Shown: positions 44,565-54,295, counted from the first letter of the stretch. The stretch is DNA of 64,000 nucleotides from Bacteriovoracaceae bacterium (GCA_021737405.1 JAIPEG010000003.1:222778-286777); one strand, 5' to 3'. The notes: a model not told the origin generated them from the sequence alone. Translations and numbers: made by a program.

Positions 44565-46643
44565 TTAGAGGGAATTTACATTGGCAGGAGACCTTAAACC
44601 TAATGATTTCATGTGGTTAGAAATTGTGCCCAAACCTTTAAATATGCCTTCACGAAAATAGTGATCAAAAACAAGGTCCTGACTGTCAATTCCAGAGAAT
44701 TCTCCATGGACATGAACATTCTTAAAACCAAAGAGCTCATAGAAGTGAACCTTTGAAGGTACCCTTTTATGAATATTTCTCATGAGATAACTTAATTGCC
44801 ACAGTGGAATTTCCTCATAGGCCTCTTTGAGAGATTTTTGACTCTTCGTTTGTAAACAGCTCTCTAGAAACATTCTCTTTCTTCGCGAGGAAACCCATCC
44901 CTTCTTACTTTTGTAATTGTTAAAATCACTCTCACAACTCACATATTGGGTATGATCGATATTAGAATATAGGCGCTCTTTTTGATAAAGATCATAAGAC
45001 CGTTTTAATGACCTCTCACAAGTTTTTAAAAAGCGACCAAATAGACTTTTAAGTCCACTGCGACTGGCCTCACAAGACTCTTCAAATACCCGGTATATTT
45101 TTTCTTTTGGTTGAGAATGAAAGAACTCAATGGCGTCACCATTCATGCTAAAAATAGTATTAAAGGTCACAGATTTTTTGATAAAACCGCTTTGAATTTG
45201 ATCCGCAATACGTGGATCGGCACCAGAGAAGTGATCAAGAAGCTCTAAGACTCTTCCCTTCTCTTTCTTCGTTAATTTAAACGCATAAAAGTCTCTCATA
45301 AAATTTAAGGAGAGATTGCTCTCTCCCCTATTGAATTTTAAATCCTCTTTGCTATTAATAATGTTTTTTGAATTCTTATATTCAATTCTAACGTTATCAG
45401 ATTCAATGGTGCTTTTATTAACAAAGCTTGAAAGTGTTGTTCCTGCCTTAATCAAAATATGAAAGAGGCGACTAAAAATATTTTCTTTAAAGCGAGACCG
45501 CTCGTAATTATGGCGAAAAAATGAATGGATAATTCCCTCTTTGGTGATATCCACCTTTTCGGTGAGAGCATTTTTAATGCCACCATAAATGAGAGCACTA
45601 TATTTGAAACGACTATTTTCTAAACGTCTTTGCTCTTCACTAATGAGGTAAGGAGCAAGAACCTGGTGATTACTTCCCTGACTCTTAAGTGTAGAGATAA
45701 GGGCATCATAGATACTCTGGTTGCTTTTTAAGTAATCAACGTCCTGTTGCGAAAAAGAGAGATACTGCTTGAACGATTCTTTTAAACTATACGTAAAATC
45801 AAACTTTAGAAGACTTATTTGAAGAAGGCCTAAGAAATCCGCAACGAGTCCTCCAGTAGCTCCAATATCAACTTGTTTACTCTTTTCACTTGAAATTCGT
45901 AGCCTCTCTCCTTGATAGCTTTCCTCTTCCTCAGATATTCCTTGGACAGTAGTAATGGCCAACTTTTGGTATTTTATAAGCGCTCCAACATGAGCGGCCA
46001 GTCCGCTTGTGATAGGCACACTCCCAATTCCTCCCGCTTGAAGCCCAAAAGAGTCCTCTTTTTTTATAAATTCAGAAGGAGCGAGATCTAAAATTTTTGC
46101 CTTTCGATAATTTTTAAAGGTAAAGAAAAGCTTATCTAAGTTAAAACCAAGTGCTTTTTCATAACTATCAGCAAAGTGAACGTGGGTGTAACTTCTCTTA
46201 AAAGTAATCCCTGCAAATAGGGCGAGATTTTTTTCGGAGATATCAATCACATCTTGATTCTTTAAGTTACTCAAGATCTGTGAGGCATCGATATAGATGT
46301 CAAAGGTATCTGTCACTAACCAGCGCTCATCATCGAATAGATCAGGGGCCACTTGCCTTCTTAGCTCAATACTAAAATCGCCAAACCCTTTTGAAAAACG
46401 CAGTCCTATATGATTGAGTCCACCCCAGGCCTTAAGACCATTTTCGGCAACTTGCAATTGCCTTTCTGCGATACTTTGATGATGTTCATTTAAGTAACCC
46501 AAGATCTCCCGATAGAGGGGACTCTCCTCAGTTAAATCTAGGTCTCTAAAAACAACAGTTGGATCCTCTAAAACCTTAAAGTTTTCAAAGCCCCAAGTCT
46601 TTCCAAAATTCATGAATAATAGAATAAGAAATAGACGTTTCAA
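44565..46643 (-). CDS. Large secreted protein of unknown function (692 aa)
   Basis: A signal peptide (about residues 1-19, ending KTWG) precedes a long, mixed alpha/beta protein without recognisable repeats or catalytic motifs. Two cysteine-containing stretches occur near the C-terminus. A beta-rich middle has many aromatic residues. TTG is the start. The three genes from here to 41109 share a strand, but spacing (51 bases to the response regulator) makes a common operon uncertain. I do not recognise the family. Confidence 0.65.
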   Translation of the reverse strand: MKRLFLILLFMNFGKTWGFENFKVLEDPTVVFRDLDLTEESPLYREILGYLNEHHQSIAERQLQVAENGLKAWGGLNHIGLRFSKGFGDFSIELRRQVAPDLFDDERWLVTDTFDIYIDASQILSNLKNQDVIDISEKNLALFAGITFKRSYTHVHFADSYEKALGFNLDKLFFTFKNYRKAKILDLAPSEFIKKEDSFGLQAGGIGSVPITSGLAAHVGALIKYQKLAITTVQGISEEEESYQGERLRISSEKSKQVDIGATGGLVADFLGLLQISLLKFDFTYSLKESFKQYLSFSQQDVDYLKSNQSIYDALISTLKSQGSNHQVLAPYLISEEQRRLENSRFKYSALIYGGIKNALTEKVDITKEGIIHSFFRHNYERSRFKENIFSRLFHILIKAGTTLSSFVNKSTIESDNVRIEYKNSKNIINSKEDLKFNRGESNLSLNFMRDFYAFKLTKKEKGRVLELLDHFSGADPRIADQIQSGFIKKSVTFNTIFSMNGDAIEFFHSQPKEKIYRVFEESCEASRSGLKSLFGRFLKTCERSLKRSYDLYQKERLYSNIDHTQYVSCESDFNNYKSKKGWVSSRRKRMFLESCLQTKSQKSLKEAYEEIPLWQLSYLMRNIHKRVPSKVHFYELFGFKNVHVHGEFSGIDSQDLVFDHYFREGIFKGLGTISNHMKSLGLRSPANVNSL

Positions 46644-46769
46644 GATTTCCCGACCAATTTGCGCTAAAGCGTTACACTCAACTACTCACTATACTTAATC
46701 GGTCTGGAATATATTTACTTTACTAAAAAGGTAAGCTTAGTGGTTTATTAAATCAAAGACTTATGCCCT

Positions 46770-46799
46770 AAAAACGAAAAAGACGGCCAAAGACCGTCT
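46770..46799 (-). terminator. Rho-independent terminator of the second lipid operon
   Basis: On the minus strand AGACGG pairs with CCGTCT around a 7-base loop, followed by TTTTCGTTTTT. It lies 31 bases after the gene at 46831, so it closes the operon that includes the FabG, FabZ and FabI-like genes. Confidence 0.8.
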
Positions 46800-46830
46800 A
46801 CCTTTCAAAATGATAATTTAAATTGGCGCT

Positions 46831-47322
46831 CTAAAGCTCGAGTGCCCTTTTTAGACGGGATTCTACAGACTTTGAAAATTTCCATCTTCCCTCTTCTCCT
46901 TGAAAGCTTGGATCGCCTTTATAGAGGTCTTTCATTTGAGAATAAGGCACTCTACCCTTAACAGTGAGTTCTTTATCCTCACCTACAGTTTCAACCTTCA
47001 CTTTTAACGCCTTTTTTAGGGCACCAAATCTAGAGCTAAAGAAAGTTAGCTTTGCTTTCTCTTCTTTTACATCCATTTCAATATAACCAGTGTTTACTCC
47101 AAGCTCTAACATTTCACCATTTAGCGCTCTCACTCGATATTCTTCAATGAGGTCAGTAAGACCTTCAGGAGTGTAGCTGGTAAGAAACTCAACTTTGGCA
47201 GGATTTAAGAAAAAAAGTAAATCAGCAATTCCCTTTTCTTCTTCATTTTGAGAGCTGCCGCCGTCGGCGAGGGAACTAAACATAAAAAGTGAAATCATCA
47301 TTAAAAATATTTTTTGCTTCAT
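46831..47322 (-). CDS. Secreted protein of unknown function
   Basis: The start chosen is ATG 47322, preceded by GGGGAG, giving a signal peptide of about 21 residues (MMISLFMFSSLADG). The mature protein is charged, with beta segments (GYIEMDVKEEKAKLTFFSS, ALKVKVETVGEDKELTVKGRV). I recognise no family. It ends the operon of the CrtI-like, FabG, FabZ and FabI-like genes. That suggests a role with the lipid product at the envelope, for example export or binding, but the sequence itself does not show this. Confidence 0.6.
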   Translation of the reverse strand: MKQKIFLMMISLFMFSSLADGGSSQNEEEKGIADLLFFLNPAKVEFLTSYTPEGLTDLIEEYRVRALNGEMLELGVNTGYIEMDVKEEKAKLTFFSSRFGALKKALKVKVETVGEDKELTVKGRVPYSQMKDLYKGDPSFQGEEGRWKFSKSVESRLKRALEL

Positions 47323-47350
47323 AAAGTTTCTCCCCAACCGTAAGCCTATT

Positions 47351-48145
47351 TTATAGATTATTTGCAACCACTTTTACAACTTCTTCATCAAAAGAGTTTG
47401 CCCTCATGCCCGCGTCAACTCTTAAACCAATCCCGTTGATACCACTAGAGCGTGGACTTAGTAAAAAGGCCACCGTATTAGCGACTTCATCGGTTTTTAG
47501 TGCTTCTTTTCGCATAGTTAGCTTTTCAGCAAAAATATAATTGTCAATGTACCCGGGAATTCCAGCTGAAGCCGATGTTTTTAAGGGACCAGCACATACA
47601 GCATTGAAACGCACTTTGGAAAAGTCACTAAAGCTCTTTGCCAAGTAGGCCACACTAGTGTCAAGTGAGGCCTTGATGGGGCCTAGATAGCCGTAACTTG
47701 TCGCCTTGGTATCACTAATAGAGATGGTTACCACTGAAGCATTTTCCACAAATAAGTTTTTCAAGGCACCACTGATGGCAACAAGAGAGAAGCAGCTAAT
47801 TCTATCGGCCTGGGCCCAATCCTCCCACTTGGTTTCATGAAAGGGTTTTGGCTCCATGAGATTGGCGAAGGCAATCGAGTGCAAAAGACCCGAGAGCACA
47901 ACTCCCCGACTCTCAAGAGCACTCACTATCTGCTTAATCGTCTCTTCATTTTCAACATCCATGATGAAAATCTCACTCTCTGGAAAAAGTTTTTCCACTT
48001 TTGAGATTTGCTCTTCTCTTTGAACGGAAAATATTAGTTTGGCGCCGGCCTCTTCAAGTACTTTTGCCGAAAAGTAGGCCACTGATTTTTTATTCGCGAC
48101 ACCTGTTATAAAAAATGTCTTATCTTTTATACCTAAAAAATCCAT
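47351..48145 (-). CDS. Enoyl-ACP reductase, FabI-like
   Basis: FabI-type SDR: TGVANKKSVAYFSAK replaces the classic GxxxNxxS nucleotide motif, SIAFAN sits in the active-site strand, and Tyr151 and Lys158 form the Tyr-x6-Lys pair in YGYLGPIK. FabI reduces trans-2-enoyl-ACP with NADH. The ATG overlaps the stop of the FabZ gene by one base. Placed after FabZ and FabG, it completes an elongation cycle. Divergence from the household FabI pattern suggests a dedicated enzyme or altered substrate range. Confidence 0.85.
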   Translation of the reverse strand: MDFLGIKDKTFFITGVANKKSVAYFSAKVLEEAGAKLIFSVQREEQISKVEKLFPESEIFIMDVENEETIKQIVSALESRGVVLSGLLHSIAFANLMEPKPFHETKWEDWAQADRISCFSLVAISGALKNLFVENASVVTISISDTKATSYGYLGPIKASLDTSVAYLAKSFSDFSKVRFNAVCAGPLKTSASAGIPGYIDNYIFAEKLTMRKEALKTDEVANTVAFLLSPRSSGINGIGLRVDAGMRANSFDEEVVKVVANNL

Positions 48146-48585
48146 TAATGACCCTTTGCTACGAGTGTTCCAGTGAACTTAATAACCATCACAACCTTGC
48201 CATTGACCCTCGTCTTTCCTGACATATAAAAAGCATTGGCCAAACTTTCATCAAGACTCACTTCCATCTCAAGTGTGTCTCCGGGTTTAACAAAATTTTT
48301 AAATTTTACATCTTGAACCCGACTGACAACACCAAGACCTTCGACTCCTGTTTCCTCTGATTTAAAACTCATCAAAAGAGCACCTGACTGGAAGATCGCT
48401 TCTTGTAGGATTACCCCCGGCATAATGGGGTTTCCAGGAAAGTGACCTTTAAAAAAGTCCTCCTCCCCAGTAACATGATATTTTGTTATAACTCTGTTTT
48501 CCTCGCGATCAATAAGTTCATCTACAAAGAGAAAGGGATCTTTTTGAGGCAAGCGCTCAAGAATAAGCTCAGTTGGTTTACCCAT
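48145..48585 (-). CDS. 3-hydroxyacyl-ACP dehydratase, FabZ type
   Basis: Hot-dog fold with the active-site block FFKGHFPGNPIMPGVILQEA, catalytic His48 and Glu62. ATG 48585 has CGGAGG 6 bases upstream and overlaps the FabG stop by 8 bases. It is followed immediately by the FabI-like gene. The gene is part of a four-enzyme fatty-acid cluster. Household fabZ usually sits with lpxA/lpxD, so this looks like a second, dedicated copy. Confidence 0.9.
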   Translation of the reverse strand: MGKPTELILERLPQKDPFLFVDELIDREENRVITKYHVTGEEDFFKGHFPGNPIMPGVILQEAIFQSGALLMSFKSEETGVEGLGVVSRVQDVKFKNFVKPGDTLEMEVSLDESLANAFYMSGKTRVNGKVVMVIKFTGTLVAKGH

Positions 48586-49321
48586 TAAGCCCTCCGGTAA
48601 CCTCAAGAGTGGAACCTGTGATATAGGCCGCTTCTTTGCTCGCTAAAAACATAACAGCATGGGCAACCTCTTCTACTTTTCCAAATCGCTTCAAAGGCAC
48701 TTGAGCCCTATATTCTTTGACCTGCTCTTCAGGTAGGTCAGCGATTAATTCCGTTTCAATAAAGCCAGGGAGAACACAATTTACGGTAATCCCTCTTTTT
48801 CCCACTTCTTTTGAAAGTGTTTTGGCCATGGCAATTTGGCCGGCCTTAGAAGCGGCATAATTAGATTGGCCAGGAAGGCCCAGAACCCCGCCAATAGAGC
48901 TCATGTTAATAATTCTTCCATAGCGCTTACTCATCATATTTAAGACAGCACCTTGGCTCATAAGGAAAGTACCTTTTAAATTGGTATCGATCACTTTATC
49001 CCATGAATCTTCATCAAGACTTGCAAGAATATTATCTTTGCGAATGCCGGCATTATTTATGAGGACATGAACTTGTCCAAACTCTTCATTCACCGAGTTC
49101 CAAAAAGCACCGACAGCGTCCTTGTTAGAGACATCAAATTTACGAAGCGTAAGACGCTCTCCCAACTCTCCAAGACTTGCCTTGAAACCTTGAGCTCGCT
49201 CATCATTACCTGCATAAGTGGCAATCACATGGGCATTTTTCTCAAGAAAAGATTTTGCAATTCCTGCACCGATGCCACGAGTTCCGCCTGTTATGACAAT
49301 ATTTTGATCTAAAAAATTCAT
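48578..49321 (-). CDS. 3-ketoacyl-ACP reductase, FabG type
   Basis: A 247-residue classical SDR: GGTRGIG (12-18), NNAG, and the catalytic Ser142, Tyr155, Lys159 set in SSIGGVLGLPGQSNYAASK. It reduces 3-ketoacyl-ACP with NADPH. It lies 9 bases after the CrtI-like gene and overlaps fabZ, so it belongs to the same operon. A second FabG-like gene at 55110 belongs to a different operon. Confidence 0.92.
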   Translation of the reverse strand: MNFLDQNIVITGGTRGIGAGIAKSFLEKNAHVIATYAGNDERAQGFKASLGELGERLTLRKFDVSNKDAVGAFWNSVNEEFGQVHVLINNAGIRKDNILASLDEDSWDKVIDTNLKGTFLMSQGAVLNMMSKRYGRIINMSSIGGVLGLPGQSNYAASKAGQIAMAKTLSKEVGKRGITVNCVLPGFIETELIADLPEEQVKEYRAQVPLKRFGKVEEVAHAVMFLASKEAAYITGSTLEVTGGLNG

Positions 49322-49330
49322 GATTACCTC

Positions 49331-50788
49331 TTAGAGAGTGGTTTCTTCTTTATTAATTGTCTCAGTACCAATGCGATCGAGATAGTTGTCTACTTCGTGG
49401 GATTGAATCACGCCGTAGTTCGCAGCACCAAGCCAGCCAGACATGATAATCCCAACACTGCCCGCATGAAAGAGGCCTTTGATTTCTTTATGCATTCCCA
49501 TCGATACGGGAAGTCCTTCAAACTTAGTTCCAAAGCTCGCTCCCCCTTTATGATGAGTGTACTTCTCAACAGTCAACGGAGTGGAAGCATCAACATAATT
49601 GATCTTCTTTCTCGTTCCAGGGATGACTTTATCAAGGCAGCTTAAAGCACGCTCAATATTATATTCTTTTCGCGCCTTATATTCAGACTCACTTAAATCT
49701 TTCCAATCCTCATAGCGAGCATTAGAAGAGGAGACCACAGCATATCGATCTTCTAGTTCTGGTCTCGTGTTAGGGTAGTAAATACTAAAGGTTTGAGAAC
49801 CAATCTTTGGGCTTAAAAGTGCATCTGTTGAAAAGTCTTCATCTTCAGAATAGAAAATGAGCTCCCCCATATCAGGAAGACTCTCACCGGGCGCCAGTCC
49901 CATGAACACTTGGCAGCTTGATGTATTTAAGCGCACCTTACGGGCCTCTTCAACATAGTTTGGGGCCCACTTCTCTTCTCCCACCATTTTAAAAATAGTG
50001 TTATGAAGATTGGCATTTGAAAGAACAGACTTTGCTTCAATAAAAGTGCCGTCTTTTAAGCGCACACCACGAGTAACATCGCCTTCAATGACGATCTCTT
50101 CAACAAAGGAGTGAAGCTTAATATCAACACCAGTTTCAAGCAGGTCTTCTTTCATCAGGTTGATGAGCTTATCAGTACCACCGCGGTAGATATAAACTCC
50201 CTTAGACATAAAATTAGAGAAAACTATGCCATAGGAAATCGCGGGATCCTCTAGAGTGGAGCCATTGGCATAAACGATGGGCTCAAGCAAAAAGCGGGTG
50301 ATATCATTTCGGTCGCCAAAGTATTTACGAAAGAGCTCACCATTGGTCATGCCGTCATCATCATAGAAATTCATATTCGCAAGATGATTAAAGAAGGCCT
50401 CAACTGTGTCGCGCGGAACTAAAAAGTGATTAACGAGTTTGTTAGTAAAATCTTCTTTAGTAAAGTCGGATTCTAGATCGTACTGTGGATTTATAAAGCG
50501 GACTTTATTCACTTGCTTAATTGAGTCAGCAATTTCTTTCGTCCAATATTTTCGACACGTCTTCTTCATTCCAATGGGAAAACCATGAAGACTAACATCA
50601 AAAGTGTGCTCACCTTGTTGACGACGAAACCAAGTCGCAAAACCACCGAGCTTATTGTGAGATTCGAGAAGAAGAACTCTACGACCATTTCGTCCGAGCT
50701 TTTTTGCGGCCGTCATACCTGCAAGACCAGAACCTATAACGATTACGTCATAAGGCCCAACAGGCTTTTCCTTCCTTTTGTAGAGCAT
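49331..50788 (-). CDS. CrtI/CrtISO-like FAD-dependent desaturase or isomerase, second copy
   Basis: The FAD motif GSGLAG (19-24) is followed by LLLESHNKLGGFATWF and a C-terminal GLFHAGSVGIIMSGWLGAANYG. It is a distant paralogue of the enzyme at 35056, with shared TPLTVEKYTHHKGG-like blocks. It heads the operon of FabG, FabZ and FabI-like genes. With no carotenoid genes around, I favour a fatty-acyl or polyene substrate, but a carotenoid role cannot be ruled out. The start lies directly after a ~90-base gap from a hypothetical gene. Confidence 0.82.
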   Translation of the reverse strand: MLYKRKEKPVGPYDVIVIGSGLAGMTAAKKLGRNGRRVLLLESHNKLGGFATWFRRQQGEHTFDVSLHGFPIGMKKTCRKYWTKEIADSIKQVNKVRFINPQYDLESDFTKEDFTNKLVNHFLVPRDTVEAFFNHLANMNFYDDDGMTNGELFRKYFGDRNDITRFLLEPIVYANGSTLEDPAISYGIVFSNFMSKGVYIYRGGTDKLINLMKEDLLETGVDIKLHSFVEEIVIEGDVTRGVRLKDGTFIEAKSVLSNANLHNTIFKMVGEEKWAPNYVEEARKVRLNTSSCQVFMGLAPGESLPDMGELIFYSEDEDFSTDALLSPKIGSQTFSIYYPNTRPELEDRYAVVSSSNARYEDWKDLSESEYKARKEYNIERALSCLDKVIPGTRKKINYVDASTPLTVEKYTHHKGGASFGTKFEGLPVSMGMHKEIKGLFHAGSVGIIMSGWLGAANYGVIQSHEVDNYLDRIGTETINKEETTL

Positions 50789-50876
50789 TAAAATTCATCC
50801 CGTTAATTGACTAAAATTAATGCCCTAGCCTACCTTGTAGAGGGCAAGTAGCCAATAGTGATGAGGCCCTACAACG

Positions 50877-51164
50877 TTACAAACGCTCTGCGCCTAACTC
50901 ACCTTTTTTCACCATTTGATTCATTTTACGCACGTCGATAAAACGTTTGTTTTTCTTGTTAAGAACCAAAAAGGCGGATTGAAAAAAATCACGGGTTTCA
51001 GAATCAAGTTCACCGGCCAGCATGCAAGTAGCAGCTACCTCTAAAACATCATCTTCTTCTTCCGGGGACAAAGAGCCCTTAAGCGCCATCGCATATTGGG
51101 CAGTGAAGTGGTCGACGTCCACTTCCAACGTTTCTGACGCATCATAAGCGTTCATTTTTTGCAT
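50877..51164 (-). CDS. Small acidic hypothetical protein (95 aa)
   Basis: A helical, acidic protein (LSPEEEDDVLEVAATCMLAGELDSETRDFFQSAFLVLNKKNKRF) with no signal peptide. It lies between the symporter operon's terminator and the CrtI-like gene, on the same strand as both. Either ATG 51164 or the one three codons later may be the start. A TATAAT at 51206-51201 on the minus strand lies 37 bases upstream, but I see no good -35. No family recognised. Confidence 0.6.
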   Translation of the reverse strand: MQKMNAYDASETLEVDVDHFTAQYAMALKGSLSPEEEDDVLEVAATCMLAGELDSETRDFFQSAFLVLNKKNKRFIDVRKMNQMVKKGELGAERL

Positions 51165-51282
51165 CCCCAGTCCTTGGAAGACGTTAAGTGTGTTACCTAA
51201 ATTATAAGAAATTCTACAAATAAATATAAGTTAAACATTCATTAAGAAAGCATTTGTAAGAGAACAGTGCGTCACTAATTAA

Positions 51283-51314
51283 ATAAAAAAAAAGGGGGCC
51301 AAAAGACCCCCTTT
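51283..51314 (-). terminator. Rho-independent terminator of the symporter operon
   Basis: On the minus strand AAAGGGGG pairs with CCCCCTTT around an 8-base loop, followed by a run of eight U. The stem begins 2 bases after the symporter gene, so it clearly ends that operon. Confidence 0.85.
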
Positions 51315-51316
51315 CT

Positions 51317-52762
51317 CTAGACGACGGCCTTGCTAGGAGCCCTTCCCAATATGAGAAGAGTCGTTACTGTAAATCCGAGGGACATCAGAATTGCGTAACT
51401 CGAGCTCACGGCAGGGTTTGCGACGCCAAGAAATAAATTCATCATTAAGTGACCAATGAGTCCAATCATTGCAGCAGTGGAAACAACCCAGATAGGAAGA
51501 CCACGCTTATAAAGGACACCAAAGAGAATCGGAACCAAAGAAGCTGCAGCAAGCCCATAAACTCCTTTTTGAGCAAAGAGACCCACAAGTTTTGGTGGAT
51601 TGTAGGCCAAAGCGTAAGAGAAGAGCCCGACAAAAATGAGGACTATTCTTGAGAGCCATAAAGCTTTTTTAGAGTCAACTTTCCCTTTTACTAGTGGTGA
51701 GTAAATGTCATTTACAACCATCGCAGAGAGAGAAACCAAAATACCATCGAGGGTGCTCATTCCAGCGGCCAGGAGGCTTATGGAAACAAAGGTTAGAAAG
51801 TATGGTCCCCAACCTGCTGTTCCAAATTCCGAGACAATATAACTAACAACAACAGCATCTTGCCTTACTTGAAGACCTGAGATTTTGGCAAAGAAGCCAA
51901 TGAAGAGAATAAGAGCAAAACAAAGTCCAACAACGACAGTGGTTCCAATGAACTTATTCACATCTTTATCAGATTTAATATAAAGGACTTTAGTAAGAAT
52001 ATGAGGCTGTAACATCAGAGCAAAAGTAACAATGAAGCCTGCGGCAAAGACACTAAAGAAATCATAGTAAAGAGAAGACTCAGGATTAAAGACTTTTGCG
52101 TAATTTGGTCCTACTGCTTCAAGAGCATTAAAGAATCCCCCTTCAAAATACTTAATACCATGAAAGAAGAGAAAGAGAGCAATCCCTAACATCATGATTC
52201 CTTGAAAAGTATTGGTGTAGGCATGAGCATAAGTCCCACCCATTAGAACGTAGGAGAAAACAAAGAGAAGTGTGATCGTCAGAGCAACTTTTTGATCAAT
52301 CCCAAAAAGGCTAGACATCAACATCGAGCAACCTACTAAAATCAAAACAACAAAGGTGATCGATAGTAGATTGATAAAGGCAAAAAAGAGACTAAGCCCA
52401 CGGTTTCCATAACGATGATAAATCCAATCAGGAATTGTTAAAGAACCGGCAGCATCACCAATATTTCGAAAGCCTTTTGTTAAGAGAATAAAGGCCGCAA
52501 GGACGCCGGCAGAGGCTGCAATTCCATAATGAACATAAGCACTAAAACCATGAACATAAATAAAGCCTGGATTAATAACGAAGGTGGCCGTCGAAGCAAT
52601 CGAGGCCGCCATGGTAATACCGATAAGATAAGGATTCATATCCTTATTCCCAATAGCATACCCTTTCATGTCTTTCGTTTTTTTCATGCCAATCCACGAC
52701 AAATAAAATGTCATGAAGACAAACAGGCCTGTAAGCCCATATTTAAAAACTTCTGGTGTCAT
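51317..52762 (-). CDS. Sodium:solute symporter (SSS family)
   Basis: A 481-residue polytopic membrane protein with about 13 helices. It starts MTPEVFKYGLTGLFVFMTFYLSW and shows SSS marks such as GNKDMNPYLIGITMAASIAS and the GGTYAHAYTNTFQGIMM region. Relatives import acetate, pantothenate, proline or sugars with Na+. The gene is the last of an operon with an acyl-CoA ligase and KAS III-like genes, so a carboxylic acid such as acetate or a short fatty acid is plausible. AAGGAG precedes the ATG. Confidence 0.88.
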   Translation of the reverse strand: MTPEVFKYGLTGLFVFMTFYLSWIGMKKTKDMKGYAIGNKDMNPYLIGITMAASIASTATFVINPGFIYVHGFSAYVHYGIAASAGVLAAFILLTKGFRNIGDAAGSLTIPDWIYHRYGNRGLSLFFAFINLLSITFVVLILVGCSMLMSSLFGIDQKVALTITLLFVFSYVLMGGTYAHAYTNTFQGIMMLGIALFLFFHGIKYFEGGFFNALEAVGPNYAKVFNPESSLYYDFFSVFAAGFIVTFALMLQPHILTKVLYIKSDKDVNKFIGTTVVVGLCFALILFIGFFAKISGLQVRQDAVVVSYIVSEFGTAGWGPYFLTFVSISLLAAGMSTLDGILVSLSAMVVNDIYSPLVKGKVDSKKALWLSRIVLIFVGLFSYALAYNPPKLVGLFAQKGVYGLAAASLVPILFGVLYKRGLPIWVVSTAAMIGLIGHLMMNLFLGVANPAVSSSYAILMSLGFTVTTLLILGRAPSKAVV

Positions 52763-52798
52763 AAATTCTCCTTGGGGCCTTGTCCCAGACCCTATGTA

Positions 52799-54274
52799 TT
52801 AAAACTTAGCCGCTGCCTTTGCCTGCAACGATTTTCTATCAATTTTTCCACTAGCGAGTAGAGGGAAATCCAATACATTTTCAATATAGTGGGGATGCTT
52901 ATAGCGAGAAAGTAGTGGGTTGAGAAACGCCCTTAACTCTGTAACATCCCATTCTTTATCTGAGCGAAGAAAACAGTAACCTACCTCTCCCCATTTTTCA
53001 TTAGGAACGGCCACAACCACACACTCATGCACACTTTCATGAGAGCGAATTTTCTTTTCCACCTCAGCGGGATACACATTTTCTCCGCCACTTATGTACA
53101 TGTCTTTTTTTCGACCAACAATAAAGTAAAAGCCATCTTCATCAACCTTAGCTAGGTCACCTGTCTTAAAGTAACCATCAAAGGAGCATTCTTCGAATCT
53201 CTTTGGCTCTTTGTAGTAACCTGCACAGACATGAGGACCACGAATAAGTAATTCTCCTACCTCGCCAACGCTGGCCTCTTTTCCGTCTTCCTTAAAAAGT
53301 TTGACTTCACTGTGGGGCATGGGCTTGCCAATTGATCCCACTTTATTAATGGCATCTGCTTCATCGAGGAGAAAGCAATTAGGGCCAACTTCAGTAAGAC
53401 CAAAGCCCTGTTTAAACATCAAACCTTTTTCTTGATAGGATTCAATAAGTTCTTTTGGACAGTAGGCACCGCCAGAAATAAAGAAGCGAATGCTCTCAAA
53501 CGAAGTTCCTAGAAACCTATCGTCCTCGGCAATCATTTGAAACATGGTCGGTACAGCAAAGTAGACACTTAACTTCTCTTGGCGAATGGTTTCATAGACA
53601 TTATCAAGATCAAACTTTGTCGCTAGAATTGATGTTCCACCAATACTCATTAAAGGTAAGCAAAGAACATTGTAACCACCTGTATGAAAGAAGGGCGTCT
53701 CCACAAGCGTCTTATCACTTGAGACAAGCCCCCAATTTTTACAAGTCTCATTCTGATTACTCGCAAGCATTTCACCATCAAAGAGAACCCCTTTTGGTGT
53801 ACCTGTGGTGCCACTAGTAAAGAGCATCAGAAGTGGGTCTGAAAGATTTGATTCAACCGTTTCAAACTCACCTCGTTTAAGATTTTTCTCGAGATCAACT
53901 GATTCTAATGAAAAATAAGGATAATTTCCTTTAAAAGGCAAAGCACATTCCCCAACACCAATGAAGGCCTTGGGCTCGATACGATCAACAATTTCTGCCA
54001 GTTCTTCGGAAGCTAGTCGAAAATTTAAAGGAACAAAAATCACTCCTAAACGCGCGCAGGCAAGAAAGAGGGTAATGTGTTCCAGGGTATTGGTATTAAG
54101 ATAGGCAAAGCGATCGCCTTTTAAAAGATTCCACTCTTTTAATTGCCACGCCCATGCATCCACTTCTTCTTTGAGTCCTTTGTAAGTTAAAGACCTCTCA
54201 GTCGCTTGATCAATCAGTGCCGTATGAGTTGGAAATTTTTGAGTAATATTATCTAAAAAGCTTATCCAGGTCAT
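52799..54274 (-). CDS. AMP-forming acyl-CoA synthetase
   Basis: Adenylate-forming enzyme with the ATP loop LFTSGTTGTPKG (151-162), FKTGDLA, GRKKDMYISGGENVYPAEVE and a closing ASGKIDRKSLQ containing the catalytic Lys. It activates a carboxylic acid to acyl-CoA. Substrate is unknown. Length 491 is like medium- or long-chain and 4-coumarate-type ligases. It is followed after 36 bases by the symporter, suggesting uptake then activation. AAGGAT precedes the ATG. Confidence 0.88.
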   Translation of the reverse strand: MTWISFLDNITQKFPTHTALIDQATERSLTYKGLKEEVDAWAWQLKEWNLLKGDRFAYLNTNTLEHITLFLACARLGVIFVPLNFRLASEELAEIVDRIEPKAFIGVGECALPFKGNYPYFSLESVDLEKNLKRGEFETVESNLSDPLLMLFTSGTTGTPKGVLFDGEMLASNQNETCKNWGLVSSDKTLVETPFFHTGGYNVLCLPLMSIGGTSILATKFDLDNVYETIRQEKLSVYFAVPTMFQMIAEDDRFLGTSFESIRFFISGGAYCPKELIESYQEKGLMFKQGFGLTEVGPNCFLLDEADAINKVGSIGKPMPHSEVKLFKEDGKEASVGEVGELLIRGPHVCAGYYKEPKRFEECSFDGYFKTGDLAKVDEDGFYFIVGRKKDMYISGGENVYPAEVEKKIRSHESVHECVVVAVPNEKWGEVGYCFLRSDKEWDVTELRAFLNPLLSRYKHPHYIENVLDFPLLASGKIDRKSLQAKAAAKF

Positions 54275-54295
54275 CCCAATATCCTTATAGGTTCT

